Source of the DNA: Madurella fahalii
Lineage: Eukaryota > Ascomycota > Sordariomycetes > Sordariales
NCBI GenBank assembly: GCA_029876055.1
Contig: CM056878.1
Location: forward strand, 2,976,001-3,040,000
DNA: 64,000 nt
Reading direction: 5' to 3'
The stretch's first letter is position 1. Each line of letters starts with the position of its first letter. The notes beneath the pieces were generated by a model, which worked only from the letters and a program-made list of their open reading frames with translations, had not been told where the DNA came from and made no database searches. Shown here in pieces: positions 1 through 10,392 of the stretch. The position numbers and the translations under genes were made by a program.

Positions 1-1031
1 TACGCAATGCTCTGCCCCCCAGGCTCAACGGAGAGTGGCGCGTGTAAAGTCAGAGAGCGGTACAAGGCGCCAAGAAGTAAGCCAGAGGATGGCTTTAGCC
101 GCCGATCGAGTTGACAGAAGGAGAAGTGTGAAGATGGCGGGAGAATAGGTGGCAATTTTAAATCTCTTCCATTAGTAAAGGAAAAAAAAAATAAAAAAAA
201 AAAAAAGGTCAACCGTCTCGTTTGAATTTAACGACTGGGTTTGAACTTGAAACGAAAAGAGGGGTCAGAAAATCTAGCATGAATTCCTATGGAGATATAT
301 TTGCTTATAGAAACCGAATGGTTTGATTGAGAGTTGCTGTAATGCCATACCTTCAAGGGCAGAAGGGTGGTGAAGGATGAAGCAAGGGTTGAGTTTTTAC
401 TTTATATGGTTATGAAGCAAACGAAGAGCCTAGTTTCTTCTAGAGAGGAGAAACCAGCAAGTTTATGGGGATCTTCCATAAGTTCAAAATATGTACCTTT
501 TGAGAACGACTTGCTTATCCATTTCAGACGACTCATACCCTTCTCTGGGTGAGGTTTCGTATTATGCGTCTGCAACCGCCGTTATCCGTATTGAGGGCAG
601 CGGGAATGGTTCGTTCCTTCCAGTTAGTCAATGTTCGAATGCTAGGGCTTACAAATAAACTAAAGGACACTTCAGGTTGTGAAGGAAGATACAACCTTTG
701 TCTAGTGTCATTGGTAAATGTATCATCGCCGATATGCAGAAGGTGCAACGTTGGAACGTGGGTGGAGTTGCGGCTCAAGCCGCCCTGCCAAGACGTCCAG
801 CACTGATCCATCTGACCGCCTTCTCGTTGGTCTCGAATTCTGCCCGTCACCCCTCAAAGCCCGGGACTTGATTTGAGTCAACAATCCGAATTCTCAGTCC
901 ATCAAATCAACAGGACAGATCATAGCTCCCGCAAATCGAGTTCTACTGAGCGACCGGGCATCGCGCGCACCTCTACGCCATACCTTCGGCAAAGATCAGC
1001 AATACGATAATACAACAATATAGTACGAGAC
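1..1031. other. intergenic, upstream of CFIm25 gene
   Basis: No convincing gene seen. The left edge may include the flank of a gene outside the window. A-rich runs lie at about 181-207. Short open frames here have no recognisable protein features and mostly begin with non-ATG codons. Confidence 0.5.
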
Positions 1032-1891
1032 ATGTCGACCATCACACCCACGGCTCTGCAGAGCTCGCAGCCGCCCATCATCCCCCTGCCCTTCAATGCC
1101 AACCAGCCCGAGACGATCCGACTGTATCCGCTATCCAATTACACCTTTGGCGTTAAGGAAACACAGCCGGAGGAGGACCCAAGCGTGCTGGCGCGGCTGA
1201 AGCGGCTGGAGGAGCATTATCAGGCGCACGGCATGCGCCGAACCTGCGAGGGCATCCTCGTCTGCCACGAGCACAACCACCCGCACATCCTCATGCTGCA
1301 GATCGCCAACGCCTTCTTCAAGCTGCCCGGCGACTACTTGCGTCCCGAGGACGAGGAGATTGAGGGTTTCAAGGCGCGCCTGGATGAGCGGCTCGCACCC
1401 GTCGGCAGCCTTGGCGAGGGGGAGAAGGCGGGTGACTGGCAGGTGGGTGACTGCCTTGCACAGTGGTGGAGGCCCAATTTCGAGACTTTCATGTACCCCT
1501 TCGTACCGGCCCACATCACGCGTCCGAAGGAGTGCAAAAAGCTCTACTTCATTCAGCTGCCAAAGTCGAGTATGTCTGCGTTCCCATGTACATGAGATTA
1601 TACCGTGCTGATTATGGCTGCGCAGAGGTGCTGAGCGTCCCGAAGAACATGAAGCTTCTCGCGGTCCCGCTCTTTGAGCTCTACGATAACACGGCTAGAT
1701 ATGGCCCCCAGCTATCAGCTATCCCTCACCTCCTGAGCCGCTACAACTTTGAGTTCGTCGACGAAAACGGCGAAGTGGTGGCCCTTACCCCAAGTGCCGC
1801 GCCAAGCAATGGAGAAGCCCCCAAGACCAAGGTCTTGGCTGGCGGCGACGATGTTGACATGAAGACGGAGAACGGAACATCGACGCATTAA
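1032..1891 (+). CDS. NUDT21: Cleavage factor Im 25-kDa subunit (CFIm25/NUDT21-like)
   Basis: A 267-aa protein in two exons (1032-1569 and 1626-1891; 56-nt intron inside a Lys codon). CFIm25 binds UGUA elements in pre-mRNA as a dimer and helps set poly(A) site choice in the nucleus. The sequence shows the family start (IRLYPLSNYTFG), the Nudix-like core with EEHYQAHGMRR and VCHEHNHPHILMLQ, the segment WWRPNFETFMYPFVPAHITRPKECKKLYFIQLP split over more than one block, and, after the intron, VPKNMKLLAVPLFELYDN. As is usual for the family, it is a Nudix fold without an obvious catalytic Nudix box. The C-terminal 40 residues are an acidic, low-complexity extension beyond the usual core. It is convergent with the next gene, with only 181 nt between stop codons. 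The start is the first in-frame ATG. Confidence 0.93.
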
Positions 1892-2072
1892 ACAGAGGAT
1901 GCGGTTGGTCATGGGTATATTAATTTAGCAGGTGCCTGGCGTCTGGAGTTTGGTATCGTGAACCCGTAGGGTAGACTGCCAGCTGCTAAGAGGAGTATGC
2001 GTTGCTTATGTCCGCATCTCAAACGGGTTAATTCGGGTTCGATCATGCTCGAGGTTTCCCAGCTAATCGAGC

Positions 2073-3058
2073 TCATGCCTTTTCACCTTGAATGGTTGCC
2101 ACTATCCTGCGCGGGTGCTTGGCCGCTCGAAACTCGAGGTACCAAATGCCCTGCCACGTCCCAGTGCACTTAAGATGCCGTCAGCCATGCTTCCTCCATC
2201 GACTCTTCTCAAGTGTTATTTCCACTCACTAGTTTGCCATCCTTGATGGGGATTGTTACGCTCGCCCCGATCAAGGCAGATTTCACATGCGCCGGGAGGT
2301 CATCGGGCCCTGTTCATCGTACGTGTTAGTCTTGTCCGATTGACCCTGGCGTCACGGGCAAGTAGAGAGGCTAACGCGGCACGTACCTTCGGCATCATGC
2401 CGATACAACGCTTCCCCATTCGGCCCCGCCTCGGGCACGATTCTGTCCAAGGTATCACTCATGTCTGCTCTGACGTCCTATCCCCTTCACAGTCAGCCTT
2501 ACCCGCTGTTTCCTCCCCCCTCTTCCTTGCAATCCCAAAAACCCAAGAGAAGAAAAAAAGGGGGAGAGAGGGGGGAGATCATACCGGATCACAATTTTCG
2601 TTCAGGCTCAACGCACAGCTAGTATGTTGGATAAACAGGTTGAGCAACCCCACTTTGTAAGAGCCAATCTCGGGCACCTCTTTGAGGACCGTGTCGGTGA
2701 TGAGATAGGAGCCGCGGGCGCGGGCGGGGAGGGTGAATTGTTTCTGGGTCCATATTGTTAAGCTTTGTGACGATGAGGACGAGGATGGCGAGGGTTTGTC
2801 GGCGGGCATGAGGAAGGTAAATAGGTGGAGGGGAAGTGTCCAGACGAGGTGGAACAGATTTGGAAAGAGGGCTAGCAGTAGGAGGAGGGAGATTAGCAGG
2901 GTTGTTGTGGTGGTGATGGCGGTTGGGTTCGTGGTTGTGGTCGCGGTTCTGGCTGTGTCGCGAGGCATGATTAAAACGGACGGAGGAGTGAAGGATGGAG
3001 GGGTTAAAACGTCATGTTCTCGGGGTGGGGATGTACTGTCAGGGACCTGGACGTTCAT
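2073..3058 (-). CDS. YjbQ/UPF0047 family protein
   Basis: Four exons on the minus strand: 3058-2585, 2477-2387, 2309-2230 and 2168-2073, giving 246 aa from the first ATG. The conserved core reads [14 protein letters not shown], then [38 protein letters not shown] and [13 protein letters not shown], which are the family blocks in order. E. coli YjbQ has weak thiamin phosphate synthase activity; the role in fungi is unsettled. An internal ATG at 2809 would give 163 aa, close to the family's usual 130-150 residues. The longer form adds 83 residues with a strongly hydrophobic stretch (about residues 54-83) that could be a membrane anchor or simply untranslated leader. I cannot decide between the two starts. 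Identity is secure; start is not. Confidence 0.85.
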
Positions 3059-3812
3059 TGGTGGATTGGTCTGTCAAGGTACTGCGTCTCATTGCGGGTA
3101 GATTGCGCGGGAGCTATGCAAGTAATCATACTTAGGATCACGGTAGTAGTGCGTTTGGCTGGGTCGGAAATATGTACAAAGTCGTCTATGCTAGGCAATT
3201 GGGCAAAACAGAGAGTGACGATGATTGATGGTTGCGTCGTAGCAGCAGGGATGTGCCTATGCAGATTGTATGAGTCGGGTGCGTCGGTGTGAGAGCGGCC
3301 CTGCAGTCGCTCCGAGCTCCGATGCCCTTGAAGCGATGGGTTGCTTCTCCGATTGAACATCCGGCGCCATAATGCGAGCAAAAAAAGTTCAATTTCCATC
3401 TTACAAATACAGGGGATGCGAGGCATACGGAGGTCCAGTACAGCAAGGTTGTCACATCCGCGTTGCTCAGCAAAGAGGTCGGTGCACTGACCAGGCCTCA
3501 AACTGTGGGGTTAGCTCCGAGTTCCGGTGGGGTTTCCCCGAATTTTGGGCGCGGTTGGCGATCTAAAGGTACTTGAGTTCGATGCCGAGCTGCAGCGTTT
3601 TTCCTGTCATCAGATCCCAGTCCGCAAGTCAACCGCTAAGAATTACGTTGTGCCCCACTTGACTGCAGAGCTGCATGCAGCTGAGATCCTCCCTTGTCTG
3701 TACTGGAACCATCCGCCTGCTGACAATTGCACGCCGCGTTGGTGACCAGCGGTCGACGTCCTCGCGTCTTTGCGTCTCCTGTCCTCGGCGTTTGCCACCG
3801 TTGCGGAGAGCC

Positions 3813-3820
3813 CTGACTAA
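3813..3820 (-). promoter_or_regulatory. Yap1/AP-1-type response element (TTAGTCAG)
   Basis: CTGACTAA on the plus strand reads TTAGTCAG on the minus strand, a sequence bound by yeast Yap1. It lies 256 nt upstream of the transporter start and 16 nt before a TATA-like box. Yeast YCF1 is a Yap1 target, so the placement makes sense, but one 8-mer is weak evidence. Confidence 0.4.
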
Positions 3821-3836
3821 CTGCAAATCATTTCGG

Positions 3837-3844
3837 TATATAAG
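3837..3844 (+). promoter_or_regulatory. TATA-like box of ycf1
   Basis: TATATAAG, about 232 nt upstream of the ATG at 4076. The distance allows a 5' leader of roughly 170-200 nt. It is placed directly after the Yap1-type element. Confidence 0.4.
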
Positions 3845-4075
3845 ACAGTCAGCGCACCAGCCTGTAAGGCACGTTCCGGCCCGACGATCGGGCTTACCGC
3901 ACGTCATACCCTGTTCGTATCTCCGTGTCGTCCTCGGCTTGAGCCCCACAGCAAAGAAAGATCTGGAGCTCCAAGATCCGCCTCCCGCAACCATTTCGAA
4001 CTCTCGAGTCCCTCTTCGCCTACTCGTGTACTGCAATCCGTCTGCTATGACGCTTCCGCACCTTACCTCAACCTT

Positions 4076-7000
4076 ATGATATCTGTGCCAATGGGGGCCG
4101 CCGACTTCAGCGACGGTCTGGTAGGCGCGCAGCAGCAGAAGGTTCTCTTCGGGACCGGTTCCTTCACGGGCTACCGTCCCGTCGTAGCCGAGCTTGGGAG
4201 CGGTTATCTCAACGCCGCGCGCGTCTTCAAGCAACCGTTTTGCGGAAACGAAGAGGGCTGGGGCCCGCTGAGCCCGTTCCGATATGATTTTACACCTTGC
4301 TTTATCGACGTGTGGGTGGCCTCGGTGGCAGCGTTTGGCATTGTAGGAGGCGCCATTGCCGTATGGTGGCTGTTGAAGAAGCGGCAACCGAGCCCGGTGC
4401 CGAAAGATTGGCATTTTTGGACGAAACAGGTGGGTTGTTCGTCTTGCTGATGCACATGGTTGATGCCTGAGTGCTGACGCCAGAGATCAGATTCTTCTCG
4501 GCCTCATCATCGCCAATGTCGCGGTACAACTAGCCTTTCAGATTATTTACTACCAAGATATCTGGTACGGCGACTTTAGGGTCTACACTACGGTGGCCGC
4601 TATCCTCTCGCTCTTCGTTATTTTCGCTATCCAATGGCTTGAGCATTCGCGTCTGCGCAACGCCAACGGTGTCGTCCTGTTCTACTGGCTGTTTCTCTTG
4701 ATCGCGCTTGCCGTCAAGCTCCGGTCTCTCATCTCGCAGCAGATCTATGCTAAGAGTCTGCCATACTTTGTCACATACTGCGTCGGTTTTAGCCTCGCCG
4801 CGGCCGAGTTCTTCTTTGAGTGGCTGTGGCCAAAGAAAGCCTCGGCATACGAGGTGCTGGTCGAGGAGGAATGCCCGGTAGAATACGCCACCGTCTTCTC
4901 TCTTCTCACCTTTTCCTGGATGACCCCGCTTATGAAGTATGGCTACTCCACCTTCATTACCGAGGAGGATCTCTGGGGTCTGTCGAGGAAGGATACGACG
5001 AAGGCCACGGGCGAAGCGTTCGAGAGGACCTGGCAGCACGAGCTAGAGAACCGCAAGCATCCCTCCCTCTGGCGCGCCCTCCTCGGTGCATATGGCGGTC
5101 CATACATGCTTGCTGCCATATTCAAGATTGGTAACGATGTGTCGCAGTTCATCCAGCCACAGCTCCTAAGATTCCTTATCACTTTCGTTGATTCGTACAG
5201 GGAGGGGCAGGACCCGCAGCCGGTGATCAAGGGCGCCGCCATCGCACTCGCCATGTTTGCTATCGCCGCGTTCCAGACTACCATGATTCATCAATACTTC
5301 CAGCTGGCCTTTATCACGGGCATGCGAATAAAGAGCGGACTGACTTCTTCTATCTACAAGAAGGCATTGAAGCTCTCGAATGAGGGCCGATCCTCCAAGA
5401 CGACCGGAGATATTGTGAATTACATGGCGGTAGATGCTCAGCGGCTCCAAGACCTCACCCAGTTTGCCCAGCAGATCTGGTCTGCGCCCTTCCAGATCAT
5501 CATCTGCATGGTGTCGCTCTACCAATTGGTTGGGTGGTCAATGTTGGCAGGCATCGGTGTCATGATCATCATGATCCCAATCAACGGCATGATTGCGCGG
5601 TTCATGAAGAACCTGCAAAAACAACAGATGAAGAACAAGGATGCAAGAAGCCGTCTGATTGCCGAGATCGTCAACAATATGAAGAGCATAAAGCTATATG
5701 CCTGGGGTGCGGCCTTCATGAACAAGCTCAATTACATCAGAAATGACCTGGAGCTGAAGAATCTGCGCAAGATCGGCGCTGGCCAGGCCGTTGCCAACTT
5801 TACCTGGTCAACCACACCGTTCCTCGTGTCCTGCTCGACATTCGCCGTGTTTGTTCTTACAGGCGACCAGCCTCTGTCAACTGATATCGTCTTTCCCGCT
5901 CTAGGTATGATCCTTCCCCGCGAGGGATGCGGCTTCCCCGCTAACGTTTGCCTTTCACAGCATTGTTCAATCTTCTCACCTTCCCGCTGGCGGTTCTCCC
6001 CATGGTCATCACTTCGATGATTGAGGCCAGCGTTGCCGTTGGCCGTTTGACTTCATATCTGACAGCCGAGGAGATCCAGTCCGATGCGGTTGAGGTGAAG
6101 CCGCCTGCTCAGAGCATCGGCGAGGAAACAGTCGTTATCCGCGATGCCACGTTCTCCTGGAACCGTCACGAGAACAAGACCGTTCTGAACGACATCAACT
6201 TCAGGGCGACGAAGGGCGATCTGTCCTGCATCGTCGGCCGTGTCGGAGCAGGAAAGAGTTCTTTTCTGCAGAGCATACTCGGTGACTTGTGGAAGGTCAA
6301 GGGCAAGGTCGAGGTCCACGGAACAATCGCCTATGTCAGCCAATCGCCTTGGATTATGAACGCTACCGTCCGGGAAAACATCGTCTTCGGCTACCGCTAC
6401 GACTCGAATTTCTACGAGAAGACGGTGAAGGCATGCGCTCTCCTAGACGACTTTGCGCAGCTCCCTGACGGCGACGAGACCGTCGTAGGAGAGCGCGGTA
6501 TCTCGCTCAGTGGCGGCCAAAAGGCTCGGGTTGCGCTGGCAAGAGCCGTGTATGCGAGAGCGGATGTCTATCTGATGGACGACTGCTTGTCTGCTGTCGA
6601 TTCACACGTCGGCCGCCACATTATTGATAACGTCCTCGGACCCAGGGGTTTACTTGCCTCAAAGACCAGAATCCTGGCTACCAATTCGATTCCCGTACTT
6701 GTCGAGTCGGACTACATCTGCCTTCTTAGAGACGGCGAGATTGCAGAGAAAGGAACATATCGGCAGCTCATGGCGATGAGGGGCTTGGTTTCTGATCTGA
6801 TCAAGACAGCTGGGCAAAATGATTCGGGCCAGAATTCCCTGATCGGAACACCTAGTGGCAGTGACAGCGAGACATCTACCGTCATCGAGGCCCCGAACAA
6901 CAGCCAAGAAAAGGAGGAGTTGGAAGAAGCTCAAGAAGGGCTAGGCACGCTTCAAGCCATCAGACCGGGACCTGGGAGCTCCTCTCAGGCGCCCAAGCCA

Positions 7001-10000
7001 CGGTCCGGGAGCATGGCTACGCTGAGGCGGGCCAGTGCCGCCAGCTTCAGGGGTCCCAGGGGGAAGCTCCATGACGAGGAGAACTCTAGCAGGACTAAAC
7101 AAGCGAAAGAGCACTCTGAACAGGGCAAGGTGAAGTGGTCAGGTATGTGACTCTACGTGATGGACTTTGTTCGCTGTGCTAAGGCGAGTGCAGTCTACGC
7201 CGAATACGCCAAAACGAACAATCTCTTCGCGGTCGCTGTCTACCTGGTTTCCCTTATCGCTGCACAGACGGCGCAGATTGGTGAGTTGGTCTCTCCTCGC
7301 CTTTAATATTGGCCCCCGTGCACAATCTCGCTGACTCGACACAGCCGGAGGTGTCTGGCTCAAGAGCTGGGCCGAACGGAACACGAAGACCGGAGCAAAC
7401 CCTGAGATCGGCAAATACATTGGCATCTACTTCGTATTCGGTATCGGCGCTGCTCTCCTAACGGTGGTGCAAACTCTGATTCTGTGGATTTTCTGTTCCA
7501 TCGAGGTAGGCGTGAATCAAGAATGCAGACCAAATGTGACGCTCACCATTGGTTCGCATAGGCGTCGAGAAAGTTACACGAGAGAATGGCCACGGCCATC
7601 TTCAGGTCACCAATGTCCTTCTTTGACGTTACGCCAGCCGGCCGCATCCTGAACAGATTCTCGAGGTGCGTTTCTCGATCTTTCCCATCCACATTCCCGC
7701 CCCTTCCTCGTCGTTTCACCGAGGTAGGACGAGCCTACTGCCATGCGAAGGAACTTGTGACGGGCCAAGTGGCTCCAACGGTGCGGGAACTATCAGCGCT
7801 GTCCGACGCTGCGCGGATGTCACGTCACATACACCCCGTCCAAGGTTGAGCAGCCTGGGCAAGTTTCGGACATGCACAGTATGCTGACTATCCTCATATA
7901 CGTATAGTGACATTTACCGTGTTGACGAAGTGCTTGCTCGGACGTTCAACATGCTGTTCAACAATCTAGCCAAATCCGGCTTCACGCTCGTGGTTGTCTC
8001 CATCACTGTGCCCGCCTTCGTCGCCTTGATCATCCCTTTGAGCTCGATGTACATCTGGATTCAGCGGTACTACCTGCGGACATCACGGGAACTGAAGAGA
8101 CTGGACAGTGTGAGCCGCAGTCCAATCTACGCCCACTTCCAAGAGTCGCTGGGGGGCATCTCTACCATTCGTGCGTACCGCCAGCAGGACAGGTTTGAGC
8201 TCGAGAATGAGTGGCGGGTGGATGGTAACCTTCGGGCCTACTTCCCCTCCATCAGCGCCAACCGATGGCTGGCCGTGAGACTCGAGTTCATTGGCGCTGT
8301 AGTCATCCTGGGTGCGGCTGGGTTTTCCGTCATCTCCGTCGCCAACCACAGCGGACTGAGCCCGGGCTGGGTTGGCCTGGCCATGTCTTATGCGCTGCAG
8401 ATTACCACGTCGCTCAACTGGATTGTCCGCCAGACGGTGGAAGTCGAGACAAACATTGTGTCTGTAGAGCGCGTCCTCGAGTACGCCCGGCTGCCAAGCG
8501 AGGCGCCCGAGATTATTCATCGCAGCAGGCCGCCTGTGAGCTGGCCGTCGCGTGGCGAGGTCGAGTTCAGCAATTACAGCGCGCGTTACCGCGAAGGTCT
8601 GGACCTTGTGCTCAAGAACATCAACCTGGATATTAAGTCGCACGAGAAGATCGGTGTCGTGGGGCGCACAGGAGCTGGGAAGTCCTCGTTGACCTTGGCA
8701 CTGTTTAGGATTATCGAACCAGACACTGGCATGATCAGCCTTGACGGCCTCAACACCTCCACCATTGGCTTGTTAGATCTTCGGCGGCGTCTGGCCATTA
8801 TTCCGCAGGATGCCGCGCTCTTCGAAGGAACGATTCGGGACAACCTCGATCCGGGACACGTCCATGATGACACGGAGCTCTGGAGCGTTCTCGGTACGTT
8901 TTCGGCGTTACACCAAACGACAAAGCTCCCTGTTTCGCTCTTCCCCCCCCCTTTCCCCCCTCCACCACAGTGCTCACATGTCCTCGCCTTCTTGCCGGCT
9001 ACACAAGACTAATCTGCCTGCTGCACAGAACACGCTCGGCTAAAAGACCATGTCGCTGCCATGGAAGGCGGCCTGGAGGCCAAGATTCACGAAGGAGGTA
9101 AGCTGTGCATATTCCACGTGGTATTCCATCTTGTCTGCCCCCTTCCCCGCGCTTTCTATCGGCTTTTGCATGTGTCTGTCCATCTGCCCGCTCTTCGGCA
9201 TGTTTGGCGGCGTGATGCGGCTAGCTGCATTGTCGCGCAGCACGTTCGACAGACGCTTTCACTTGATACGAAGCGGACGGACTACATGCTCCAGGTCCAG
9301 CTCCAGTCGCCCACCGTGGCTCCGAGCTGCCAATGCGGGTAGGTCGGTGGATGTGCCATTCTGGCCGCCATCCCTCCACACAGGCAACGGCGAGGGAGGG
9401 CCGTTGACAGATGGAGGCGGACCGAGGCGCCGTCGTCTGTCATCCCCCGCTTGCCCGTCTGGCGTATCATTGCATCTCGAGCTTTATTTCTGTCGTGTAT
9501 GGGGGGTTCCATACACCGCTCGGTCTACTGCTTGATCTCCGACGCTGTGCATCTCGTGTCGGGGATCACCAGGCGAGCCGGACTCCGAAGGGCAACTGTC
9601 CCGCCATCCGTCGGTGGCTCTTCTATCCTCCCCCCCTCCCCCCCCCCCCCCACACAAAGTGCTATATTTGCCAATTTCACCCACCCCCCACCATCCGTGC
9701 CCATGGTTACGGTTCCCTGCAGCGCCAAGCGGTTTAGCGGCAGGCAACCCCAACCACCTGGGCCACTGGCCAGCCCAGTCACTTCTCAATTTCCAGCGAG
9801 GCGCAGGATCGAGATGGTTCCCTGTGATCCCACCCTCTCCTCATCCCCTACGTCCGCAGACTACACCGGTAGCGCGCCGCTACACGCCGAAGCTCCGTGT
9901 ACGCTGCACCGCAGTGATACCAGCACTAGGCATGCCAAGGCGTCACACCACAACGCCATCTCAACCAACAACACTCCCCCGGAACGGCAGCCAATCGCTT

Positions 10001-10392
10001 CCCACTGTACTAACCGAAATGTCCCAGGTTCAAACCTATCTCAGGGCCAGCGGCAGCTAGTGTCGCTCGCGCGCGCTATGCTCACGCCGTCGAACATTTT
10101 GGTCCTGGACGAGGCCACCGCGGCGGTCGACGTGCAGACGGACGCCATGCTCCAGGCTACGCTGCGTGGTCCGCTGTTTGCCAATAAGACCATCATCACG
10201 GTCGCGCACCGGATCAACACCATCATGGACAGCGACCGGGTCGTGGTGCTGGACAGAGGTGAGGTGGTCGAGTTTGACACGCCCAAGGAGCTGCTGAAGA
10301 AGCGGGGCGTGTTCTGGGGACTTGTGAAGGAGGCTGGGCTGGAGACGTGGGAGTTGGAAGGGGGAGCCGCAGGAGGGGAGGGGAGTGAGTGA
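4076..10392 (+). CDS. ycf1: ABC transporter, ABCC/MRP family, Ycf1-like vacuolar glutathione-conjugate pump
   Basis: Nine exons: 4076-4429, 4491-5904, 5961-7142, 7194-7280, 7345-7505, 7562-7665, 7908-8893, 9029-9097 and 10028-10392, summing to 4722 nt (1573 aa). Full-length ABCC layout: N-terminal TMD0 (start [13 protein letters not shown] typical of Ycf1), TMD1, NBD1, linker, TMD2, NBD2. NBD1 has Walker [10 protein letters not shown] (about residue 685), signature LSGGQ and Walker B VYLMDD, where Asp replaces the catalytic Glu as is normal for the degenerate ABCC site. NBD2 has GRTGAGKSS (about 1350), LSQGQ and ILVLDE. The linker is Ser-rich with basic sites (residues about 880-980), as in the regulatory region of Ycf1. 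The expected role is export of glutathione-conjugated metals and xenobiotics into the vacuole. The last intron is 930 nt, far longer than the others (51-242 nt). Confidence 0.95.
9098..10027 (+). other. exceptionally long intron of ycf1
   Basis: 930-nt intron between the exon ending in the codons for KIHEG and the exon opening with SNLSQGQ. It begins GTAAGC and ends with a TACTAAC-like branch point (about 10008-10014) and CCCAG. It contains a C-run at about 9635-9651 and a CACGTG at 9117-9122. No missing protein segment is needed here, since the joined sequence matches the family without gap. I see no terminal repeats or recognisable insert. Confidence 0.8.

Larger units (their letters stand above)
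3059..4075. other. divergent promoter region between YjbQ-family gene and ycf1
   Basis: About 1 kb with no supported gene. It carries a Yap1-type element and a TATA-like box on the transporter side (listed separately). Open frames running antisense into the transporter's first exon look like shadows. Confidence 0.6.

Noticed and set aside
3629..4414. Minus-strand 261-codon frame opposite the ycf1 5' end
   Set aside because: It overlaps antisense to the confirmed first exon and has no family features.
9616..10060. Proline-rich open frames within the long ycf1 intron
   Set aside because: Driven by C-runs; the spliced protein matches the family without them.
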